From: JAWKTM01 sp041399085
Lineage (GTDB): Bacteria > Planctomycetota > Planctomycetia > Pirellulales > Pirellulaceae
Assembly (NCBI GenBank): GCA_041399085.1
Contig: JAWKTM010000033.1
Span: 1 to 64,000 of the forward strand
Length of the DNA: 64,000 nucleotides
Reading direction: 5' to 3'
Position numbers and translations under genes: made by a program. The notes beneath the pieces were generated by a model that ran no database searches, had not been told where the DNA came from, and saw only the letters and a program-made list of their open reading frames with translations. Position 1 is the first letter of the stretch. Each line of letters starts with the position of its first letter. Shown here one piece after another: positions 40,689 to 49,375 of the stretch.

Positions 40689-41429
40689 TCACTCCGTGAA
40701 TTTCGTGGCATTTCCATAAGCGATTTGAGTAAAGGCGCAAGCGAATACCAGCGCCAGTAGAATGGGCGTCATAATTCCAGGGCAACAACAAAGCACACCG
40801 AGCGGGAAGATCGAATCCATCCCGGGGCCGGGCAGTATTAGTTCCGCGAAACCACCCCAGGGGGCGGCACGCATTGTGACATAGGCGACGATGCCCAGAG
40901 CGTAGACCAAAACAACAAATGCGATCGCGCCGTCCGTCGGCTCTTGCTGATTGCTCACATTTCGACCGATGAATGGAGCCCCGTCTAGCAGTTGAATCAC
41001 GCCATATTCACCGGCGAAGCAGAGCAGGAGCAGCAATGCGAATACTCCTCTTGGCACGCCGATGTGGGCGACGCGACGTGGCCCCTTACTAACGGTTTGT
41101 TGCCGCTCGGCGTGGTAGCCGCAATTCAGGCAGAGCACGGCCTCGGTTCTCATGATCGCCCTACAATTCGGGCAGTGTTTCGTGGGCGGCGACGATGGAC
41201 TCGGCGTGGTTGGCGGCGGCGTCGTCAACTCATCGAACAGCGAATCGTCGGCGGCCTGTGACGGTCTGGGCGGAGTTGCTACCGGAGTCGTTGCCGTTGA
41301 TCCGGCCACCTTTAATCGCATCCGGCAGCGCGGACACGTAATGATCTGGTTTGACGCCGAGACGCTGTATCTTATGACCGTGGCGCAGCCCGGACATTGG
41401 TCGTGTCGGAAGTTCTGTTGAGAGTTCAT
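40689..41429 (-). CDS. Zinc-ribbon membrane protein
   Basis: The 246-residue protein has a zinc ribbon at residues 12-36 (CPGC...CPRC), a Pro/Thr-rich linker and a second ribbon at about 86-105 (CPNC...CLNC). Three to four hydrophobic helices follow (GVFALLLLLCFAGEYGV; AIAFVVLVYALGIVAYV; LGVLCCCPGIMTPILLALVFACAF). The ribbons should face the cytoplasm. Family and function are not recognised. It is divergent from the sigma factor gene at 41635. Confidence 0.65.
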   Translation of the reverse strand: MNSQQNFRHDQCPGCATVIRYSVSASNQIITCPRCRMRLKVAGSTATTPVATPPRPSQAADDSLFDELTTPPPTTPSPSSPPTKHCPNCRAIMRTEAVLCLNCGYHAERQQTVSKGPRRVAHIGVPRGVFALLLLLCFAGEYGVIQLLDGAPFIGRNVSNQQEPTDGAIAFVVLVYALGIVAYVTMRAAPWGGFAELILPGPGMDSIFPLGVLCCCPGIMTPILLALVFACAFTQIAYGNATKFTE

Positions 41430-41634
41430 GGCTTATGGCCCTTGGGGCCACGAAGAGGAATTCGTTCTGTCGCAATCGACGCGAGTGCGCTTCATCAACT
41501 TGCCTATAACGACGGCTGTGGACAGTCCGCGGCAAACTTTGTTGACCGCGAGTGGCGAGTGACTTAAGCTGCCAGCACATTGAAATTTCCGCCGAATTCC
41601 CAGCCGACTCACGTTCGCCTCGCAGCCAGAAACC

Positions 41635-42276
41635 ATGTGGAACGACCCGGGCTCGACTTCACCTTCCCTGATCGATCGCCTCCAGCAATCCGCCGATCCG
41701 GACGACGATGCCTGGAATGCGTTCTTTCTGCTGTATCACGAGTTTCTCACCCAGAGCTGCCAGATGGGTTGGCGAATGTCGTCCGAGGAAGCAGGCGACT
41801 TCGCTCATGACGTGCTATTGAAAGTGAGGGAGAAGATAGGTTCGTTTTCGCTTCGCGAGGGACAGGGATCGTTCCGCGGATGGTTGCGAACGATCCTGCG
41901 AAATTCCATTCTGGATGAGTTCAGAAATCGAAAACGAGGGCTCCGCGGGCGAGGCGGCGATGGATTTGCGAATCTGTTGGAAGAACTACATCGACCCTTG
42001 ACGACCGCCGATAGCCAACGGCGCGAACAGATAGACGCCGTGGTTCGGCGGTATTGCCCCAATCACGGTGCAAAGACAATCGCAAGTTTTATCGAGTTTG
42101 GCGTATATGGTCGGCTTGCTTCCGATGTGGCTGCTGAACTGGGGATCGCCGTAAACTCCGTGTATCGCAATACACAGCGCGTCTGCGACTGCTTGCGAGA
42201 ACGCTTTCCATCCATTGAAGACTGGCGCGATGTGCTGCGCGAGTTCAGTGATCTCAGTAGTGCGACGGGCGAGTAG
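41635..42276 (+). CDS. ECF-type RNA polymerase sigma factor
   Basis: The 213-residue protein has region 2 (FLLYHEFLTQSCQM...EEAGDFAHDVLLKVREKIGSF, then GSFRGWLRTILRNSILDEFR) and a C-terminal region-4 helix-turn-helix (LASDVAAELGIAVNSVYRNTQRVCDCLRERF). It lies 220 bases upstream of a kinase whose first 40 residues carry a zinc anti-sigma motif, so the kinase protein probably controls it directly. Such sigma-kinase pairs are frequent in planctomycetes. Target promoters are unknown. Confidence 0.88.
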   Translation: MWNDPGSTSPSLIDRLQQSADPDDDAWNAFFLLYHEFLTQSCQMGWRMSSEEAGDFAHDVLLKVREKIGSFSLREGQGSFRGWLRTILRNSILDEFRNRKRGLRGRGGDGFANLLEELHRPLTTADSQRREQIDAVVRRYCPNHGAKTIASFIEFGVYGRLASDVAAELGIAVNSVYRNTQRVCDCLRERFPSIEDWRDVLREFSDLSSATGE

Positions 42277-42496
42277 AAAGATAGTGTGGCGCGCGTGAAT
42301 GATGGCTTGCGAATCGAAGTTTCCGCGGAAAGCAATTCGGCGCTGTCCAGTGTCTACGTTGAAGGCGGATGGACGATCGCCGCCGCGCCGGCATGTTCCC
42401 TTTCGGGGAAACGTGAAAGCAACCGTGCGGTGTTCGTCGCCAACATTGGCCAAACCAAGTTCGGTCGCCTGATGCCGCGATTGCGAGGAATGAACC

Positions 42497-45043
42497 ATGG
42501 CGAACTGCCCGTCTCACGAGAAACTTCAGCAATGGCTGGAGCACGGCGATCAACTCGCGGAATGCGGCCAACATGTGGACACCTGTCAGGATTGCCAGAC
42601 CACGATTGAGGGGCTGTTGCGAAATGACCAAGGGCTGCTCGGATTGATAGGGTTTGTCCGGGTCGGCATGGCCAGCCGCGCGGATTCGTCAATGGCTGGC
42701 GGCGACACGCTTGCTTACGGAATCGGCGACTTGCCCGAAAGGTTCGGGGTATACCGACTCGCTGGCCCGATTGGCCGGGGTGGAATGGGACGCGTCTTTG
42801 CGGCCGAAGATACCGAGCTGAACCGCCGCGTGGCCGTCAAGCTGTTGGCGGAATCCAGGCTGGCGAATCCCCAAGCATTGACTCGCTTCATTCGCGAACG
42901 TCAAGCGGCGGCACGAATACTGCATCCTCATGTCGTGACCATTTTTGCCGCCGGTGAACAACATGGTCAACCTTACATGGCAATGGAACTCCTGGTCGGA
43001 GCCACGGTTGGCCAACTCGTGCAACGGCTGGGGAAAATGTCGGTGGCGGATGCCTGTGAGATCGCGCGTCAAGCCGCGTTAGGACTTCAAGCAATCGCCG
43101 AGCAGTCGTTGGTTCACCGTGACATTAAGCCCAATAACATTATGGTGACGAACGGTGGTATCGCGAAGCTCTTGGATTTGGGGCTAGCGCACTGGCAAAG
43201 TGACGATGAACTCTCCGTGGCGGAATTAACGACCGATGGCGTAATGTTGGGGACGCTTCCCTATATGGCGCCCGAACAATTCGACGATCCACGGCAAGTA
43301 GATGTGCGTAGTGATCTATATAGTCTGGGTTGCACGCTGTTCTACATGCTAACTGGCCAGTCTCCCTATGATGCTGGCTCCTCGCGCGATCCACGAAAAT
43401 GGGCTGCTTTGCGTCAGACGAACGTTCTGCCGCGACTCAAGCAAATCAGGCCCGACTTACCTAGGCCGCTGCTGCTCGTCGTGGGAAGGCTATTGGCAAC
43501 TCTACCAGCCGAGCGGCCCGCGAGCGCGGAACAGGTGGCGAACGAGTTGGCGACTTTCGCGTCCGGCGCGAATCTGGTGTCCTTGGTCGAGCGGTGGGCA
43601 GAGTCGCCGACAGGCGACAACGGCACATCGGGTTTTCCTTCATTTAAACAGACCGCTCGTCCACTATGGGCGATGTTTGGGGTGGGAGTGCTAATCAGTG
43701 TGAGCCTGGCCATGTTCTGGGGAATTTGGCTGATGCCGCCATCGCGGTCCGATCCAACATCCGAGGCATCATCGGTCGCGCCTCATTGGCATGAGCGGTT
43801 CGAGTTGCCGGAGATTCGTGAAGAACTACTAGCCATCAACCCCAGACTGAAGATTCCTCCGTCGCTGGAAGACTGGATTAACCAACGAAAGAGAATTATT
43901 ACCGTCTCTCGCAGTGCCCAAGCGGATTTTCACACCATCCAAGAAGCCGTCGCGGCGCTGAACGCTCACGAGGCGATCGAGTTGTTGGATGAGGGGCCTT
44001 ATGATGAACGCGTGCTTATCGCTCAACCTCCCGAGGATACGGGTATCTTCTCGCGGGTAGGCGCCGTTATTTCGCCGAGTCAGTTTGAGTACAAGGATGG
44101 GATACCTGCCGAGACGCACCGCTGCCTTTATGTCGACGGGTTTCGTATCGCGGGACTGCGTTTCATCGACGACACGCCGCACGATACGCACGTCTTGCAA
44201 AATTGGACGTGCCGCGGACTGGTCGTTGAACACTGTGACTTTGTTCGTGCCTCGCCATCCACGGGGCCGCCATCGGATCACATTGTGTCCTTCAATATTC
44301 ACAGCGACTCGGAACACCCCACCGTCTTGCGTCATTGTGTGTTTCTCGATCGAATCGTTGCGGTCTACATCAATAACTTAAGTGGCGTGTTCGTGTTTCA
44401 TCATAATGTCCTTCGATCAAGATCGCATCAATACAGCACGGTGGGGTTTTCCGCGGTCAACGAAGATGGTCCGAAAGGCGACTTTCAAATTATTGGGCGC
44501 TACAATGTTATCGAACAGCTTGGTAAAGGAACGGCCGTCAATATTAAACGCCAGCAATTAGAACCGAGGAACCTGCACGTTCACTTGTGTCAAAATACTT
44601 TTCCCGCTGATTCGCAAGCAATTTTCATTCGCACTCCCACGCCGGATTGCGACGTGACTGTGCAGCGGAACTTGTATCGAGGGCGTCCTTTGCGAGTTGA
44701 TTTGGGAGAGTTTAATTCAGGCGAGTTCGCTATGGCTTGGAACTTGGGGTACAACGCCTATCCACCCATTCTTGGCGGCGTGCCGTTGGAGACGGTGCTC
44801 TCGTCCAATTCGGATATCGTCGGAACGTTGCCGTATTTGTCAAATAACCCACTTGATGTTGGGCGTTATCTACGTTTGAAGCCCGATTCAGCCCCTGCCC
44901 GGATGTTGGACGAGCGAGGCCTGGACTCATTCGCTGGCGCGCTTCCACCGGGGGACGCGTCCGCCGAAGACGATTGGTTTACGCGGAGTGTGCGGCGGCT
45001 TCAAGCCCACGGCGACGTAGCCAAGGAGCAGCAAGGACCATGA
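42497..45043 (+). CDS. Receptor Ser/Thr kinase with zinc anti-sigma head and beta-helix sensor
   Basis: The 848-residue protein starts with a zinc anti-sigma-like motif (His26, Cys30, Cys33 in QHVDTCQDC). The kinase domain spans about residues 83-350: GRGGMGRV, catalytic Lys115 (VAVK), HRDIKPNN with Asp209, DLG 227-229 in place of DFG, and GTLPYMAPEQF. A single membrane helix lies at about 388-410. The rest is outside the membrane and has a right-handed beta-helix-like repeat region (about 480-760: TIQEAVAALNAHEAIELLD, VEHCDFVRAS, LRHCVFLDRI, VQRNLYRGR). It should bind and release, or phosphorylate, the ECF sigma factor encoded upstream in response to an external, perhaps carbohydrate, signal. 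Confidence 0.85.
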   Translation: MANCPSHEKLQQWLEHGDQLAECGQHVDTCQDCQTTIEGLLRNDQGLLGLIGFVRVGMASRADSSMAGGDTLAYGIGDLPERFGVYRLAGPIGRGGMGRVFAAEDTELNRRVAVKLLAESRLANPQALTRFIRERQAAARILHPHVVTIFAAGEQHGQPYMAMELLVGATVGQLVQRLGKMSVADACEIARQAALGLQAIAEQSLVHRDIKPNNIMVTNGGIAKLLDLGLAHWQSDDELSVAELTTDGVMLGTLPYMAPEQFDDPRQVDVRSDLYSLGCTLFYMLTGQSPYDAGSSRDPRKWAALRQTNVLPRLKQIRPDLPRPLLLVVGRLLATLPAERPASAEQVANELATFASGANLVSLVERWAESPTGDNGTSGFPSFKQTARPLWAMFGVGVLISVSLAMFWGIWLMPPSRSDPTSEASSVAPHWHERFELPEIREELLAINPRLKIPPSLEDWINQRKRIITVSRSAQADFHTIQEAVAALNAHEAIELLDEGPYDERVLIAQPPEDTGIFSRVGAVISPSQFEYKDGIPAETHRCLYVDGFRIAGLRFIDDTPHDTHVLQNWTCRGLVVEHCDFVRASPSTGPPSDHIVSFNIHSDSEHPTVLRHCVFLDRIVAVYINNLSGVFVFHHNVLRSRSHQYSTVGFSAVNEDGPKGDFQIIGRYNVIEQLGKGTAVNIKRQQLEPRNLHVHLCQNTFPADSQAIFIRTPTPDCDVTVQRNLYRGRPLRVDLGEFNSGEFAMAWNLGYNAYPPILGGVPLETVLSSNSDIVGTLPYLSNNPLDVGRYLRLKPDSAPARMLDERGLDSFAGALPPGDASAEDDWFTRSVRRLQAHGDVAKEQQGP

Positions 45044-45050
45044 TCGTGTG

Positions 45051-45290
45051 TCAATATTCTACGATGGCGACGTGTGCAGTGGCGTAGGCTACTAGCGCGA
45101 ATTCGGCGGCTTTGTGCGGAAGTAATGTGAGGTCGTGTTCCAATTGACCAATGATCGTGCCAACAGGTGAATGGCGGACGAGCGTGAAAAACTCAACGTG
45201 TACTTGAAAGTAGCCTCGGGAAATGTGACATTTTAGGAGAGTTGACGCGGCACGAATTCGGAAACGGAAGTCTGGCAATGGATTTGACAC
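45051..45290 (-). CDS. Doubtful 79-residue protein
   Basis: A short antisense-side frame between the kinase and SWIM genes reads plausibly in its second half (VGTIIGQLEHDLTLLPHKAAEFALVAYATAHVAIVEY), with the balanced composition of a folded domain. Its start overlaps the SWIM gene start by 13 bases. No family is recognised and no ribosome site is clear. It may be a fragment of a former gene. Confidence 0.25.
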   Translation of the reverse strand: MSNPLPDFRFRIRAASTLLKCHISRGYFQVHVEFFTLVRHSPVGTIIGQLEHDLTLLPHKAAEFALVAYATAHVAIVEY

Positions 45291-46601
45291 TCGAACAAGT
45301 CACGGAGATGGCGCCGGACGGCAGTTCTGCCGCGGCTGGTCGTAAGCTCATGGGCGCTGAAAAACTGGGAGCAAGTAGGTCGGAGCTCCGAGGCGTTGTG
45401 GGGAATGTGTCGTGGCAGCGCGGTCTATCAAGTCAAGGTGGACTTGTCGAATCTGGGGTACGCTTGCAGTTGTCCGAGCCGCAAATTTCCTTGCAAGCAT
45501 GTGCTGGGTTTGTTGATGCTGCGGGCTGCTTCGCCCGAAGCCGCTCCGCAATCATCCGAACCCGATTGGGTGACCGACTGGCTGAGTCGCCGACGCGAGC
45601 GCGCCGAGAAGAAGTCGGCGCCGGTGGAACAAGAGGCGGCGCCCGCGACGGACGAGAAGGTGGTCGACGAGAAGGCGCAACGCCGACGGGCTCAACAACG
45701 TGAATCGCGCGTAAGCGACGGGCTCGAACGTTTGGACGTCTGGCTGAAGGATGTTGTCCGAAACGGATTGGCGAACGTGGAAACGAAACCGGCGCCGTTT
45801 TGGGAAGAGCAAGCGAAGCGGTTGGTTGACGCCCAGGCCGGTGGCATGGCGGCTCGGGTTTCTCGGTGGAGTGAGATTCCACGGTCGGGGCGGGATTGGC
45901 CAACGCGGTTATTGATCGAACTGGGGCTGGCCAAGCTATTGATTCAAGCTTGGCAACGTTTCGATAGTTTAGACGCTTCGCTGCAACAGGATGTGCGTCA
46001 GCTCCTGGGTTGGAATGTGTCTCAAGCCGAGTTGGAGCAGGACGGCGAGCGGGTTGTGGACCTGTGGTTGGTTGCTGGCCAGCGGACGGAGGACGAAGAT
46101 CGAATTCGTGTGCAACGATCGTGGATTGTGGGACGCGCGACGGGGCGATGGGGAATGGTGCTGCAATTCGCCCCTCACAATCAGTCGTTCGCGGACGTGA
46201 TCGTGCCGGGCTCCGAACAAGCTGGAGAGGTGGTCTTCTACCCCGGCGCTGCCCGGCAACGGGCCAAATTCTTAATCCGTGAACAAGTGACCGGCGTTGC
46301 GGATCGGCCTCCTGGTGTGGACACCATCGAGATGTTTCTGCACCACATCGCGGACGCTTTGGCTCGGCTCCCCTGGCTCACAGTGTTTGGTGCTATCCTG
46401 CATGATGTGACCATCACAATGCATGATGATCGTTGGTATGTGCGAGACCGCGATGGACACTGTTTACCCATCGCCGGGCGAGATCATTGGCGGCTGTTGG
46501 CATTGACAGGTGGACATCCGGTGGATGTCGCTGGCGAGTGGGATGGGTATTGCCTGCGTCCACTGGGCCTGTATTTGAATGGCGTGTATCGGGTGTTGTG
46601 A
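45278..46601 (+). CDS. SWIM zinc-finger protein of MoxR-VWA operon (YehQ-like), frame break
   Basis: The first frame starts at ATG 45278 (MDLTLEQVTEMAPDGSSAAAGRKL). It shifts near 45362, after GAEK, and continues in the next frame as WEQVGRSSEALWGMCRGSAVYQV, then the SWIM finger YACSCPSRKFPCKHVLGLLML (C-x-C-xn-C-x-H). About 330 further residues follow, with an acidic/basic linker and a C-terminal domain. The combined length, about 440 residues, fits the YehQ-like SWIM proteins found with MoxR ATPase and VWA genes. The stop overlaps the start of the next gene (TGATG). It is thought to give target or nucleic-acid binding to the complex. Confidence 0.8.
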
Positions 46602-48196
46602 TGGAAGAGCTCACCAAGTTGGCATTGGTAGGAACAGGCAAGCAGACCGCTTCCTTGGGAGTGGATGTGCAGCATCCGGCCGAGTCACTGCTGGTCGAAG
46701 TGGCGTCGGATGATCGGGAGCACCTGGTTTTACTGCGCGCCGCCGCTCGGGGCGTCTACGAACGCTGCGGCCATACGGGCGAGCGTGATATTGCGGCGTT
46801 GACGCCCTGCCCTCGCGAGTCGCGGCGGGTGGCATCCGGGCGTTTACTGGGGTTACTGCAAAATGCGCTGGCGACGAAATCGGACGATTTGCTCAAAGAA
46901 TTCCTGCGGCAAATGGCGGCCAGTGAATTATTACTGCCTCCAGAATTGTTGCCGGAAGCGCTTGAGGTGGCGGACGTCGATCTGCGCGAAATGCTGCTGC
47001 CGTTGCTTGGTGAGCGTGGGCGCTGGCTGAGCCAATTCAATACCGAATGGCAATGGGTGTCGGCCGGTGTCGCACAACTATCATCCACGAATCGGGATGG
47101 CCTAAAACAACGATGGGATGAAGGGGCATTCAGCGAGCGTCGCCAAGTGTTACTAAGTGTGAGACGGGGAGACCCGGCATTGGGCCGCGAGTGGTTGGCC
47201 GAAACCCTGGATGGCGAGAAGGCCGAACATCGGGCTCGACTATTACAAGTCTTGCTTGAGGCGCTGTCTCCGGCTGACGAACCGCTGTTGGAGTCGCGAT
47301 TGGATGATCGGAGCGAGCAAGTGCGTGCGGTCGCGGCGGACTTGTTGGCTCGACTGCCCGATTCCGCATTGGCGGCTCGAATGCGTCAACGTGCGACCGA
47401 GATGTTCATGGTCGAAACGGCGGGAACGCTCGGCGAATTGAAGAAATTAGTGTGCAATCCTCCCGAAGCCATCGACAAGAGTTGGCAACGGGACGCGGTG
47501 CCGTTGAAGCCACCGCCCGGACGTGGCAAGCGGGCCGTGTGGTTGGAATCCGTCATCTCCCGAGTCCCACCATCCGAATGGACTCGGCGGTTCGCGGCGG
47601 AACCTCGCCAATTGATCGAGGCCATTGCGGACGACGATTTCTGGTTGCCGACTCTCAGTGGATGGACGGCCGCCACGGTGTTGTTCGCGCCGGGCGATGC
47701 GGAGTCGGCTCGCTGGCTCGGGCCATTATGGAGCGCGTGGCAGGTAGTTGACGCTCGCCAGCGCGGCAAGCAGCGAACCACCGACCATCATCAACAGTTA
47801 CGGGCACTGTTATCGGCAATGAATCGGGAGCAGGCCGAGGCATGTGTGAGACCATTATTGGGGGAGATGGCTACAGATACGGGCGTGGAGAGTTTGGCAT
47901 TTCTGTCCCTGTTGCCTAAACCTTGGAGCGAGACGCTGGCGTCGGACTACTTGCGGCAAGCGCGTGAAGTATTGGCGCGGCATTCCGACAATCGGGCTTT
48001 TCAGTGGGCCAGTTCCCTGCAGACCGCCGCTCGATGTATCCCGCCGTCCGTGATTCCCTTGGCGTTGGAGGAGTGGCATGTGGCCGACTCGCGGAATTGG
48101 CACAATCAAGCGGCGGAACGCGAGGTCGAGCGATTTATGGAAGCCTTGCGAATGAGGCAAACGTTTTATGACGAATTGCAAGTAGAGTTTTCGTGA
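46601..48196 (+). CDS. DUF5691 helical-repeat protein
   Basis: The 531-residue protein starts MEELTKLALVGTGK, overlapping the SWIM stop. It consists of helices of the HEAT type (LLEALSPADEPLLESRLDDRSEQVRAVAADLLARLPDSALAARM split over several repeats). The central WSQFNTEWQW-like block and VPLKPPPGRGKRAVWLES fit the DUF5691 family, which is found in the same operons as SWIM, MoxR, DUF5682 and VWA genes. No catalytic motif is seen; a scaffold role is likely. The frame is intact. Confidence 0.75.
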   Translation: MEELTKLALVGTGKQTASLGVDVQHPAESLLVEVASDDREHLVLLRAAARGVYERCGHTGERDIAALTPCPRESRRVASGRLLGLLQNALATKSDDLLKEFLRQMAASELLLPPELLPEALEVADVDLREMLLPLLGERGRWLSQFNTEWQWVSAGVAQLSSTNRDGLKQRWDEGAFSERRQVLLSVRRGDPALGREWLAETLDGEKAEHRARLLQVLLEALSPADEPLLESRLDDRSEQVRAVAADLLARLPDSALAARMRQRATEMFMVETAGTLGELKKLVCNPPEAIDKSWQRDAVPLKPPPGRGKRAVWLESVISRVPPSEWTRRFAAEPRQLIEAIADDDFWLPTLSGWTAATVLFAPGDAESARWLGPLWSAWQVVDARQRGKQRTTDHHQQLRALLSAMNREQAEACVRPLLGEMATDTGVESLAFLSLLPKPWSETLASDYLRQAREVLARHSDNRAFQWASSLQTAARCIPPSVIPLALEEWHVADSRNWHNQAAEREVERFMEALRMRQTFYDELQVEFS

Positions 48197-48239
48197 ACTA
48201 ACAGGTTGGTAGAGCAAAGCCTATATTCGGAGAGACGAC

Positions 48240-49373
48240 GTGGCAAAGAAACAAGCGAGTGCAAAAGGGAATGTCGATAGTCCCACGGCCGACGGAGAAG
48301 GCAAGCTAAGGTTGCATGCGGAACAGCAATTTGCCGCGGAACTGGCCGCTTTGTCCGAAATGGACGATCGGCAGCGTCCGCCGAATTGGAAGCTCTCTCC
48401 CTGGGCCGTCAAGACATATTTAATGGGTGGAACGTTGCCGAATGGGTTTGAAATCACGGCGAAGTATGTGGGGAACGAGCGTCTGGTGGAGATTGCCGTC
48501 GCGACGTTGGCTACCGATCGAGCGTTATTGTTATATGGTGTTCCCGGAACCGCCAAGAGTTGGGTGAGTGAACACCTGAGCGCGGCCATATCGGGAACGT
48601 CCGCGTTGCTGATCCAAGGTACCGCGGGCACGGACGAAGCGGCGTTGCGCTATGGTTGGAATTACGCGCGGCTGTTGGCCGAGGGGCCGTCGCGCGACGC
48701 CTTGGTGGCCAGTCCGATGATGGTGGCCATGGAAACCGGACGGTTGTGCCGAGTCGAGGAGCTGACTCGAATATCGAGCGAAGTACAAGATACCTTAATC
48801 ACCATCCTCTCCGAGAAAGTGTTGCCGATTCCCGAACTGAACACGGAAGTGCAGGCCGCGAAGGGATTCAATGTCATTGCGACGGCTAACAATCGCGACA
48901 AGGGTGTCAATGAGTTGTCGAGCGCGTTGATGCGACGTTTTAATACGGTGGTGTTGCCGGTGCCGGATTCGTTGGACGACGAGGTGGCGATTGTGAGTCG
49001 TCGAGCGGATCAACTGGGGCGGGCATTGGAGTTGCCTTGCGAGCAACCGGCGCTGGAAGAGATTCGACGTGTGGTCACCATCTTCCGCGAGTTGAGAAAC
49101 GGAGTCACCGAAGACGGTAAGACCAAGTTGAAATCACCCAGCGGCACGCTTTCAACCGCGGAAGCCATTTCGGTCGTATCGGGCGGAATGGCAATGGCGG
49201 CGTTCTATGGCGATGGGGCTTTGCGAGCTGGTGATGTGATGTCCGGTTTAGTCGGCGCGGTGGTCCGTGATCCAGTGCAGGACCGGCTGATTTGGCAGGA
49301 GTATCTACAGACGGTCGTCAAAGAGCGTGATACGTGGAAAGATCTATACCGTGCGAGTAAGGATTACGCGTAG
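48240..49373 (+). CDS. MoxR-type AAA+ ATPase (YehL-like)
   Basis: The 377-residue protein starts with GTG 48240, GGAGAG upstream. It has an AAA+ domain with Walker A GVPGTAKSW (about residue 100), a Walker B-like region RLCRVEELTRIS and the sensor stretch NVIATANNRDKGVNELSSALMRRFN. MoxR-type ATPases act as chaperones that insert metals or remodel partners bound through VWA proteins; the VWA partner is two genes downstream. The frame is intact and the spacing to neighbours is small, so it is one operon with 45278-52883. Confidence 0.88.
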   Translation: MAKKQASAKGNVDSPTADGEGKLRLHAEQQFAAELAALSEMDDRQRPPNWKLSPWAVKTYLMGGTLPNGFEITAKYVGNERLVEIAVATLATDRALLLYGVPGTAKSWVSEHLSAAISGTSALLIQGTAGTDEAALRYGWNYARLLAEGPSRDALVASPMMVAMETGRLCRVEELTRISSEVQDTLITILSEKVLPIPELNTEVQAAKGFNVIATANNRDKGVNELSSALMRRFNTVVLPVPDSLDDEVAIVSRRADQLGRALELPCEQPALEEIRRVVTIFRELRNGVTEDGKTKLKSPSGTLSTAEAISVVSGGMAMAAFYGDGALRAGDVMSGLVGAVVRDPVQDRLIWQEYLQTVVKERDTWKDLYRASKDYA

Positions 49374-49375
49374 TC

